Positions 25,642 to 37,929 of a stretch of 64,000 bases of DNA are shown here, in pieces (position 1 is the stretch's first letter; each line of letters opens with the position of its first letter). Below the pieces are notes generated by a model. The model was not told the DNA's origin and did not search any database. It saw only the letters and a program-made list of their open reading frames with translations. Origin of the DNA: Pseudorasbora parva (lineage: Eukaryota; Chordata; Actinopteri; Cypriniformes; Gobionidae); NCBI RefSeq assembly GCF_024679245.1, contig NC_090186.1, positions 34,298,946 to 34,362,945 of the forward strand, given 5' to 3'. A program made the translations under genes and the position numbers.

Positions 25642-28600
25642 ACACATTTATTCACGTATTATTTCAGAGATATTTTCATGTGTATACTGTGTATATAGAT
25701 AATTTATATTATATTTAAATATCACACATTTTTCAGAAATATACATGCATGTATTATGTAAACACAAACTTTTATTTTGAATGTGATTTAATCGATTTGA
25801 CAGCACTAGTCATTACTGAAATTTTCATAGCACTTTATACTATCCATCTATATAAATATATAGTCGTGAACAAAATTGTTGGTACCCCTGGTAAATATGA
25901 TCAAATATGGCTGTAAAAAATAAATCTGCATTGTTTATCCTTTTGATCTTTCATTTAAAAATTCACAAAAATCTAACCTTTTATTAAAGTAAAAGAATTG
26001 AAAATTGGGAGTAAATCACATGCTTTTCTCAAAAACAAGTTGGCCACAATTGTTGGTACCCTTTTATTAAATACTTTTTGCAACATCCTTTTCCAAAGAT
26101 AACCGCTCTGAGTCTTCTTCTAAAATGCCTGATGAGTTTGGAGAACACCTGAATAGAAATCAGAGACCATTCCAAAAGATAAAAAATCAAAACCTGATGG
26201 ATTCTGCTAGAAATCTTATCATGGGCCGTGGTTGGGTCTCCCATCAGGACAACGATCCAAAAGAAACATCAAAATCAACACACAAAGTTGTACCTGAGCA
26301 CAAAATGACGCCTCTGCCATGACCAACCCAGTTTCCTGACCTGAACCCTATAGAAGATGTATGGCTGAACTGAAGAGAATAAGCACCAAAAATAAAAAAA
26401 TTATCATTGTCATAGGAACTTGAGTAATTTTGTTAATCACATTGTGTAATCACAAATTTTGGCTTGACTCTTTCTTAAGCCAGACATTTTGGATCTTTGT
26501 CCTGTATTGACCAATCAGTAGGGGATGTTAGCTCTTATCAAAGCTAGATGTGAAACACAGCTTATCAAAGCTGTGTTATGTTTAGAGACCGATCTGCAGT
26601 GAAGTATTTTGGCTTTATAAGACTATAGATTATGTTAAGTCAACTTGGTACGTACGTTTTTTTTTTCTGGGAATATGCATTTATTATTGACATAAAGCAT
26701 GCAGTCATAAAGGACTAAAGGAAAGATTGACAGTATTATTTCAGCACATATTTAGTTATTTTTTTGTTATCTTTATTGCATCACTCGTTATAGTTCAATT
26801 AATGTCCTATTATTACACACGTCCATTGTCTTGCTTTTCAAAGCAATATAAAATATAGATATTAACACTTCTCAAAGAAAGAGTCAGTTTTTTTTTTCAT
26901 GCAAAGTCCTCTCAATGGTTAAATATTTTCTAAGAACTACCGATGAGACCTTGAATTGAGTAAAGTGCTTGTGACCCAAGCTCATTTCCTTATCATCATT
27001 ACTCGTTTCAATTGTAAGGATTTATGGTTGACCTTAAAGCAAAACCAATGTAGTATTAATTGAATTGGCTAAGCCAGTACATGGGGCTGACTGACAAGAA
27101 ATGACTTGGGTTGTTGTCGTCTTTATTTCCCAATAAGAGGAACCTTGAGAACTTGAAAGTGAATTGAAGTGTGAACAAAGCATGTCAGCTAGCTCCAAAT
27201 CATCCTGTTATCTCAAACTTGGAAGTAATTCTGAACATGCACCCGGTCATTCTTCATTTTGACAGCGGTAAACATGTCATCTCATGATTTGCAGGCCTTA
27301 AAAAGGGTTTGGTTGGTATGGCTTAACTAAGGAGACCCTGGAATAGTGAATATCACTGCCTCGCAAAGAGGCCACGAGAGGATGTTTATCCGAAGATCTA
27401 AAAATTCATCAACGTCAGAAGGTTGTGGGGGTCTGCATATTAGGTGGGCAGTCACTGGCTAGCACAAACATTTTAAGCTGTCTCTGGTTTCTTTGCAGGA
27501 CTGTAATGTATACACCATAATCCTTTAAAATGGCACTTGACAGATATTTGCTGGAACCGCTCTGCTATATCTGGCACATATGCGCTGTAAGGGGAAATGC
27601 GTTGTTATTATTATCAGCTTTTTTAAGTAGTGGGAAATGTGTTGAATTGTGTTGCATAGGTGAAGATGTATACCTTAAGCAGGAGGTGTAAACCGTTTCT
27701 ATGACTATAAATGTAGATGTGTGACCACCTGTGATAGGGCAAGGTGATATGGCACTTTTCCTTTTTCACATTAGCATAATTTCCAACCTTTTTGTGCACA
27801 GCATGCCAAGGTTTCATGCATTTCAGGTTGATTTGTAATGAGAAGCAAACCTGTTGTCACACTTTAATGTCTCCTTTATTTGAATATTCATGATATTGGT
27901 TAATTTAATATCACCTAAAAAGTTATTTATTTGGTGAATATTCCATATAACGCATAGCCCAAACATCAGGTATTCAGTATTAATTCCACTCTGGACTGAC
28001 ACTTGGGCTTTTGCATAGAATACTGTTTAAAAGCTGATGTGGTTCACTTTAACAACCATGTTTTTTTTGTGCTCGTCATCCTTCAATAGGGTCATCTCAC
28101 TCACGCGCTTGCTCTAGTTCTACAGTTCGTCACCCAGAGCGCTGGCCCTCTCTGTTTTCATTCAGAGCTCTCAGCCCAAGGGAAAGGGGGGCCGCAGGGG
28201 CGTGCGAGAGAGCAGCCAATGGCGATGCTGCCCTGCCCCCTGACCTTGTGCAAGAGAGGGCCTCTCGTAGACCTCAGCTTCCCCTCTCTTCCTGCGAGAA
28301 AGAGAAACAGGAACTTGCCGCCCCTCCTCTCCAATCCCTGGCTTAGGGGGGTGTTAATGTTGTCAGACAAGAACACACTTTCACCTCTTGAGCTTAACCT
28401 TTCAGAGGTGTTCCATCATCAACCTTAAAAATGTGTTTATCTGAAATGTCACCTTTTGACACTTTAAGCATGACATGGGACACCATGCAGTGTGTCTGTT
28501 TGTACCATGGTAAATATTTTGTGACAGGTCTTACTTTACCTAAACGTTAAGTGGATGGGGTGATGGTAGTAGTAATGTGTGTTAAAGACCCTATTTCCAT

Positions 28601-31600
28601 TGATTTTTTTCCTGCAAAAAAATAACTACATTATGATTTATTCCGTCACCATGACATAAATACCCAGTTCTGGTCATCAAGGATCTACACATTAAGCATA
28701 AATTCAGTCAATTCAGAACCTCAGTAAATTCTTCTGATCTGTCATGGAAATATATACAATTTCAACAGTTTTGAGGCTACTTCAGATCGATCCTGTGTAT
28801 GTGTGGCTATGGAAATATTTGGACATTATCAATGCGTTTTCCAGATGATATGAACGAGGACACTAGGACCAAATGTCACTTTTAGTTGGATGAAGGGTAC
28901 ATCAAAGACATTTTTCGCATTTCAGCCATGTTCTCATACAGCAGAGCGCACTTCATTAACATTCCAGCCCCTCAGCAAATGCACTTGAAAAAAATCAAAA
29001 TCTGATTCAATTTGAAACCTGAGAAATTAAGTCAGAGCACAATTCGCATGGCAAAGGTCATAAAAACCGGCAGCCATTAGCTTTGCTGGATGGCTCTGTA
29101 GTTGAATGCCTGGGTGAAATTACTTTAGTATTATTCAGCTCATTTTAAGGACTGTGCATAATGATAGAAATTTGTTCACTTTGCCACTTATTTAAATTGA
29201 CAGGATATATTTAGGAGGAGGAGACTCTTTACACACCTCACAATTTAGTTTTTTTATTTGAATACATTAAACGCAGAACATTGATTGGTTTTAAGATGAT
29301 GTAGATTAAAACAAGCCTTTTTGTGCGATGCAACATCCGTTAAATGCAACTTTTTTTTGTTGTTGATCCAGAATCCTTTGAGAAAATCTAGTCTAGTATC
29401 GCAATTCTTTTATTGGTGCCCTGATGTTACGGTGTTGCAGGCGATTGTTGATTTTTGGTATGTGGTTTCTAAGGTGTTTTTTTTTTTTTAGCATGTTGCT
29501 GTGTGTTATTATAGGCCTGCTACGGTATTCTAGGTGGTCGCTCCAAGTCAGAAGAGCACAACCCAAAGTTTCTGTGATCTTCAGGACTTTGACTTGTATC
29601 CCTACTTCAAATATAAAGTTGTGGTAACATTTAATATTTTAAATATTTAAATTCGGCCTGTGCCGCGTTTAAAAGGCAGATGTTTCAAATGGCTTCATAG
29701 CATAAAGCAACATTCACGTTTGTGTATATCAATGGCAGTGCACACAGCACAACATTTTTGTGATTTATTCAACAAAAGTACAACCAATCTAGAGTACTTA
29801 ATCTGCCAATTTAAGTTCCCCAACATTAATGTTGTATGATGAAGATAGTCATTATTCCGTCGCATTTCATAATTGAAAGGAGCGCACAAGCAGTTGTACT
29901 GTAGGCTATGTGTAAATAATAATAATAATTTGTTCGATTTATATAGCGCTTTTCATCTTCTCAAACCACCACCAATGTGCAGCATCGACCTGGATGATGC
30001 GACGGCAGCCATATTGCGCAAGAACGCTCACCACACACCAGCTGATTGGTGGAGAGGAGACAGAGTGATGAAGCCAATCAGGAGAGGGGGATGATTAGGA
30101 GGCCATGATGGACAGGGGCCAATGGGCAAATTTGGCCAGGATGTTGGGGTTACACCCCTACTCTTTATCGAAGGACATCCTGGAATTTATATTGACCACA
30201 GAGAGTCAGGACCTCGTTTTAACGTCTCATCCGAAGGATGGTGCTCTTTTATCAGTATAGTGTCCCCATCAGTATACTGGGGTGTTAGGACCCACACAGA
30301 CCACAGGGTGAGTGCCCCCTGGTGGCCTTACTAACACCTCTACCAGCAGACACCTGGTTTTCCCAGTTGGTCTCCCATTCAGGTACTGACTAGGCTCAGC
30401 CCTGCTTAGCTTCAGTGGGAAACCAGTCTTGGGCTACAGGGTGATATGGCTGCTGGTACATAGAAATACGTAGAAAAAGGCAGAATCTGAACGCATTTGT
30501 ATTAACGAAATAAAAGAACACAATCACATTAAAGAGCATTATTTAATTAGAACTAAACAAGGCTATACAACACCAGTTTGATGTCCCATTGCTTTCACTC
30601 ACTTACTTTACTTTCGGATGCAATCTCCAGTCTTAGATCAAATTAAGTTGTTTAAATGAAGGGCTACTTCCAGAGTTTATCATACAAAAATAACATATAA
30701 TCATGTAAAATACGTCACATCATAATTTTTAGGTTATAGCATGAAATGACGATATTGACAGAAATGAGAGATTAATAAACATTCTGAAACAAAAAACATA
30801 CAACATTTAAAACATTAACAATTACAAAGTGTATTCTAGTTATTCCTCTGGCAAAGCAGAGTGCAGCTCTTCATTAAGATCTCATATCTTTGGTTGTACA
30901 GGCAATTGCCTCTTTCAGATAATGTTGCACAATTAAACACGTACTGTATCATGTGGGTCTAAATAAACAGTTTTAAAGATACCATGGCTGCATTTACATT
31001 AAAATGAGATCCGATCATAATGCATCCTCAACTTAGCATCAAGATGTTTGGTCTGGAAACTCACCATTGACAGGTCTCAATCCGAGGGGCGGGATAAACG
31101 GTTGTCTTTCAAACTCCCTCTGCATGCAATTGGATAGCGCTACAACCAACCAGAGCAACGTGAAGTGAAGCGAGTTGATAGAATTACATTTTCGCCGTAT
31201 CTGTTTGGCAAAAGTCAGAACACGTCTTCCCTTCTTAAAGGGTTAGTTCACCCAAAAATGACAATTATTTAATTAATTACTCACCCTCATGTTGTTGGAC
31301 ACCCGTAAGACCTTCATTCATCTTCAAAACACAAATGAAGATATTTTTGTTGAAAGCTGATGGCTGAGAAAGGCTTCAGAAAGGCCTCCATTGGCATTCA
31401 GTACAGTCCCACTCACAAGACCCATAAAGGCACTAAAAACATCGATACAAAGTCCATCTCACTACAGTGGCTGTACAAAAATGTTACAATGCGATGAAAA
31501 TAGTTGTGCGTGAAAAAAATCTAAATAATGACTTTATCCGCCAAGTTATTGTCTTTCGTGTAGGTCTCGGACTTGAACTCACACGATAGCGGCGCTCCTC

Positions 31601-34600
31601 CTCCTCTTCCAGGTCATGTATCTGAACGGCGGATCTGCGTCATATTCTCGTGCATGCGTTGAGTTCACGTCAATAACGTGGTGGATAAAGTCGTTATTTA
31701 GATTTTTGTGTGCGAGATGGACTTTGTATCGATGTTTTTAGTGCCTTTATGGGTCTTTTGAGTGGGAATGTACTGAATGCCAATGGAGGCCTTTCTGAAG
31801 CCTTTCTCAGCCATCAGCTTTCAACAAAAATATCTTCATTTGTGTTCTGAAGATCAACGAAGGTCACCCGTAAGACCTTCGTTGATCTTCAGAACACGAA
31901 GATATTTTTGTCCAACGAATTGAGGGTGAGTAATTCATTAAATAATTTTCATTTTTGGGTGAACTAACCCTTTAAGAATGATTTCAGTGCTGTTCTTTGT
32001 TCTTTTCTCAAAGAACAGCTTAACTCCAAGTCTTCCAAAGTTGCGGGCAAAGCTGATTCGAAAAACTGCCTTTGTTTACAAGTAGCATGCAACTCATTGC
32101 CGTCATTGTTAAACCCGCCCACCGACTCTATACACGATGTGATTGGCCTGACCAGAGTTTGGTTTTTCCAGCTCAGAAGTCTATTAAGAGATGCTAGACC
32201 ATGCTCCCGGCAAATTATATTTGCTGCCGCTAGGGTGCGTCTAGATTTCTGGGCTATCCTCGACTACCTCTGGACCAGGACACGCTAATAACATTTTGAT
32301 CAGAAGGGCGTTTACACTTGTCTTTTCAATGTGTATGTGAGCAACATCTGGATACAGGTTACATTTAATGCCAAGTGTAAACGCATCCTTCTGTGTGTGC
32401 TTTTCTTCGTTCATCTCTACACTATTGACAATACACAATGGACCTTTTTTGGACACAAAATTTCACTGAAATGTTACTAATGTAACAGGTTTTTTTTTAT
32501 TGTTTTATTGTCCACCATGTGAGAAATCTTATTACTTAGAAAATCTGTAGCACACCTCTTCTCAACAAGCCGAAAGATTTGAGTGTCGTTCATGCTAAGG
32601 CCAATCACACCGCCACGTCAAAACATGGACAATGACTAAATTACATTACGTCACTTCTCAGTTGCAACGTAATGGCCGAACTTTTGTCCAACTGCACAAA
32701 ACTTCTGCTCCTCTCCCACCACACTGACTTTTTAAACTCTTGCGTTCCAGAGTTCAGAACGAAACAAACCAGATTGATGTCGTCGCTCGGCAGAAGCTGC
32801 TCGGCGAGAGCTACATTGCTATTATGTGTGTAAATACGGAGCTCGAGCTCTGATCTAAATTTAGCCTTTCCTTCAAGAAGTCTTCACTTAGAATGCAGCC
32901 CAAAACAAACAGTCTCGTCCTCTCTTCTCTCCAGCTGCTGGACCGAGTCATGTTCTCATACGGCCCTTCAGAAGCTTTGATCTCGAGAGGAGAAAGAAGG
33001 TTAAGTAGTTTGGCCGCAGAATAATTATTGACACTTTATATCAGCTCTTTGAGTCTAACTGGGACAGGAGTGACCGTATTGTGACTCTTTGGTCTCAAGC
33101 GTTTCTCAAGAGTGCTCGCTGCACTTACTGCTGCTGGCTCCCGTCCAAAAGTATCACTTTGCTCGCATTAGTCTGAGAGAAGCTTCCGCTGCATAGCTTT
33201 CATCCACCCAGTCCAGCAGAGGAAGGAGGACAATAGTGAAATGATGCACGTTGAATAAAAAGCGCTAACACATAAGAGAAAGCTAGGATGGATAGGGATG
33301 CGTATGTTTTGTTTGGAGGGTGTGGATTATGATTATATACACCGCAAACTAAAACCTGCTGGTCTCAAACCAGAAACAAAAATTCGAGGCCAAAACAGTA
33401 TTGTGTGCATTTCACTGTACCAACAGGAAGTGCATATAAATCCAAACTACCACTCAAAAGTTTAGATTTTTAAGTTTAAGGTTTTTTTAAGAACTAAGTC
33501 TTTACTTTGAATCAAAAATAGAGTAATTGAGTTAAATGTTTTATTATTTTTGAAAATTTAAATATTTATATGGGTGTTTGACTATATATGACTATATAGT
33601 GATGACTATATTTATATATGGGTTGCTTTCTATTTTATGCCAAAGCGTAAATCATTTAGATCTAAATTGATCATTTAGAATGCATTATTTTATGCTGATT
33701 TGGTACATCAATTTCTTATCAATGTTGAAAGCAGTTGTACTGCTTCATATTTTTTATATTAATATAACTGTGATGCATTCTTTTTCAAGATTCAACAATT
33801 GTGCCATTTATTATTTTTGTAGAAACCTTGATACATTTTTTCAAGATTCTTTAATGAGTAGAAAGCTCACAACGGCATTTATTTGAAATGTCTTTACTGT
33901 CACATTTGATCAGTTTACTGCATCCTATCTGAATAAAAGTATTTCTTTATAAAATTAAAAACTGAATGGTTTTATATATCCATGCACTCATAGTTAGAAT
34001 ACTTTGGTATCACTTGGTATCAATTTCTTTGTGTGTCCTCAGAGAAAGCGGCTCTGATGTCTCCAGATGATGAGGTGCAAAAGAGTGACATTTCGTCCAG
34101 CAGTCAGGGCATGGTGGAGAAGGAAGCCCTTGGGCCACTCCTCTTGGAGGTATGTTGGACTTTTTCTGTAGAAAACACTGAAGTCAAGGTTGTATGATGT
34201 TAGAGCATTTCCGTAGACCTGTCCTCATGTGAGCCTGGCCCAATTACTATAAAGTTGGAAATGGTTTGTGCAACAAACATCTTATTTTTGTCTTCTATCT
34301 CTGTTCTGTGCCCATTTCACAAGGCCCTGGATGGCTTCTTTTTCGTTGTGAACCGCGAGGGGCGCGTTGTGTTTGTGTCTGAAAATGTCACCGGTTATCT
34401 GGGTTATAGCCAGGAAGAGCTGATGACCTCCAGCGTCTACAGCATCCTTCATGTGGGAGATCACAACGAGTTTGTGCGCAACCTGCTACCCAAGAGCCTT
34501 GGTGAGTCTCTCGTGAGGACGGAAACAGTATGAGCAGAATGATAGATAAATGCCCCAAAATATTCACAGTGAAGTTCTTTTTTGTTCTTCACATAGGTGT

Positions 34601-35215
34601 AAAAAAAGAAAAAAGAAAAAATGTTTGAAATACCTCACTAGAGGTATATTGCTAGCCCCCGCCAACACTCCTCTAAGAGCAGTGCTTAGAAGAATATTTC
34701 AATATTTGCTGCACACTTTACTCTCAATTACAAAATAAACATACACTACAAAATTCTTATGAAGTAAAACCGTTTTTTCTTTGCAAGAAACTGAACATTA
34801 TTTACAGCATTATTACCTGTAATACATGTTCCCAGACAAACAAGAGTCTGGAACTTAAGCTTCCTGTCGCATGATAACGCTTGCGCAATAATAAAATGCA
34901 GCGTGAACTGAAGGCAGTAGTGTCAATTTCACCCGGGATTTTGCCACTTCACAAATGTTATCATGTGCCAGAAAGCTTGAGTTCCAGACTCACTCGAACA
35001 ATGATCTGTTTATGATGTATATAAAAATAAAACGCATATATTAGGGATGTCATGAGAACGTTTTTCAACAGTGCCGAAAGAACCAATGGTGTCGAAAATG
35101 TATGCACTTGGTAGGTTGAACACAAACAGATTATCAGAACAAATCAGTAATAAAATCAGTAATTAAATCAGTGTTTTTAAAACTTTCTGTGAGACATAAT
35201 TTTTACAAACAGTAG

Positions 35216-35273
<58 letters not shown>

Positions 35274-37892
35274 CAATAGATTGATAATTAATTCAAATAA
35301 ATGCCATAAATAATTAATTAATTAATTAAAATAAATGTAATCTTATGCAGCAATACTTTATCTGTCTCTGATTCAAATCTGGCAGAATGCTAGATCTAAC
35401 AAGTCTTAACTGCAGAAAATAACCATCAGTTTTACCCTTCCGGTCCAATATTACACTGTAAACATCAGTAACAGCTTTAAGTCGTCAATATTGGCATATG
35501 TATCATATTATATACACATTGTGTTCAAAATTATTATCTAAGTGACAGTAGGATTTTACTATAAGAAATGTTGAGACTTTTAGTTTTTCAAAGAAAGTGT
35601 TTTTGTTTTTTTCCTCATATATTTTTAGATTACTTGTATCAAGCTCATACAGGTTGCTATAGTAATAGCAGTAAATTATGCGTAATTACAAATAACTAAC
35701 CTAAACCAAAACCTAAACGTAAATCTATAGTAAGTACATGTAGTTAACTAATATTACTTAGTACTTATTTGTGCAAGTACAGTGTAACTACATCAACTTA
35801 TAATAAAGTGTAACCGGAAAGCGTACTTAAAGAGGTTGTTCCACATTATTAAACAAGTCACAGTTCTCATGCAATAGGGGAGGAAGATCTTTCTGAAGAT
35901 TAAAAACATGAAGTGGTGCAATGTCTTGCAAAAGGCGTGAAAACAACTAATATTGTGCAAAAACTGATTATTGAACTATCAAAAGATTTGTGAGTGATTT
36001 ATGCACAGAATAACTTGTTAGATAAAGTGTTTTTAAAGAAAGTTTCTGTCAAACAAATGTACTGTATTAAAATGGCATCTATTAAAAAAGCCACTGTTGA
36101 GCAGCAAACAGTAATCCTTGGAGTTCCAAGAACCTCTCCATACTGGCTGGCTGTTGGGCATAAAGTTGCATTTCAGTCACCCCTAACTTTTAGATATGGA
36201 AAATGTTTAGGATACATTTTGAATTCAGTTTATTTTTTACTGGTTGTTGAAAGACAAAAGGCAGTTAGAGCTCTTTGTTAATCATTCACTGTAAATACTA
36301 GCACAAACATTAGAGGTCAACCTCTTTCATTTCAGAACTCCGTTACACTCCAGTGGTGGTCTTTATCTCGCACTTAACTTACCTTGCACATCTGTGTGTG
36401 TTTTCAGTAAACGGTGTGCCATGGCCTCAGGAGCAAGGCCGGAGGAACAGCCACACTTTTAACTGCAGGTTGCTGAAAAGGCCTCCAGACGAGGTGGACG
36501 CAGAGAATCAGGAGGCCCGACAACAGTATGAGCTCATGCAGTGCTTCACGGTGTCTCAGCCCAGAGCGGTGCAGGAGGAGGGTGAGGGTGAGACCACACA
36601 CACACTCATAAAGTCATACCCGTATAAATATTTAGCTTAGGGCAGGGAGTCTGATGAAGCTGTCATTGACATTCCAGTGTTCAAATCTGAAATCAGGTTT
36701 TTTATTTTATTTTAGGGTACAAATGTCTGAGTCCATTAATGAAAATCCTTCTAATTTGCATTTTTCTTATTTAATAATGTTTAATTATGTTCTGTACAGA
36801 TGTATTTAAAAAATGTTACATATAGGATCACGTTGTTCAGACCATGTCGATTTTGTCCACAGACCTGCAGAGCTGTTTGATTTGTATAGCATGCCGAATG
36901 CCCCGTCCACCTCAAATCCCTGTCAGTACGGAGTCCTTCATCACCAAGCAGGACCCTACAGGTAGTCTTTTATTTTACACACACACACACACACACACTA
37001 GAGTGCGGATCGGGCCGCATTTTTCTGTCCGAGCTCGACCCGCGTCCGACAGAGCAGTAACCGAACCCGACCCGAGCCCGACAGGCATTCAAATATTTAT
37101 GTCCGAGCCCGACCCGAGCCCGACAGTTAAAATCAATTTTTTCCCCTCATATACTAATGACACGTACGTTTGTTTGTGTGGAAAGCCCGCTTTTATTAAG
37201 CAGCTGTAGGCATTCTGAAATGTTTACAGACGAGCGCATCAGCGCGCACACGGGGCATCAAACGTTACACAGAGCCCAATCAAATAGCCAACTGAAATTA
37301 AATGAACAAAGGTCTGCTAAAAATGGCCCACGCTAACAGAACAAAACATTAACGTAACACAATTGAAATGCTTATTGAAATGAAAGTCATCTTACCAATT
37401 TTCTCAAACTGTATGTTTCCTAAACTGCAACATGGGATCTATTACATAATCTATCCATCAAAGTTTAGGCTAATCAAGGTTTTGTGCAGAAAAAGGATTG
37501 CATCAACTGTGGATGGCTTCAAGGCTGTCCTGCTGCCAGCAGCGCTGAAGTTGCGCTCACTGGAATGACAGGGATGCCGCGGGCAATATGCACGCACGTG
37601 TTGCTCGTTGTTGTCACGGCGACATTAAGAAATTTCCGCATGCAGGAAGACGGATGTTAGGGTAATATTATGCATGTATTTTAATCACAAAAACAAACCA
37701 TTGCATAAAGTTAAACAGACCCATTGGCTACTTGCATAATAAGCAGTTTTAAATTTAAAAGGTTCAATGCCTTATCGCGCTGACGTGACCGAGCCCGACC
37801 CGAACCCGAACGTCATTTCTAAATATCTGTCTGAACCCGGCCCGACCCGTCGGGTACCGTCGGAACCCGTCGGGCTCGGGTCGGGTATCCAT

Positions 37893-37929
<37 letters not shown>

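Noticed and set aside
29917..30454. A 5S rRNA gene
   Set aside because: Only the head resembles 5S rRNA, with many substitutions, and it is fused to a SINE body and tail.
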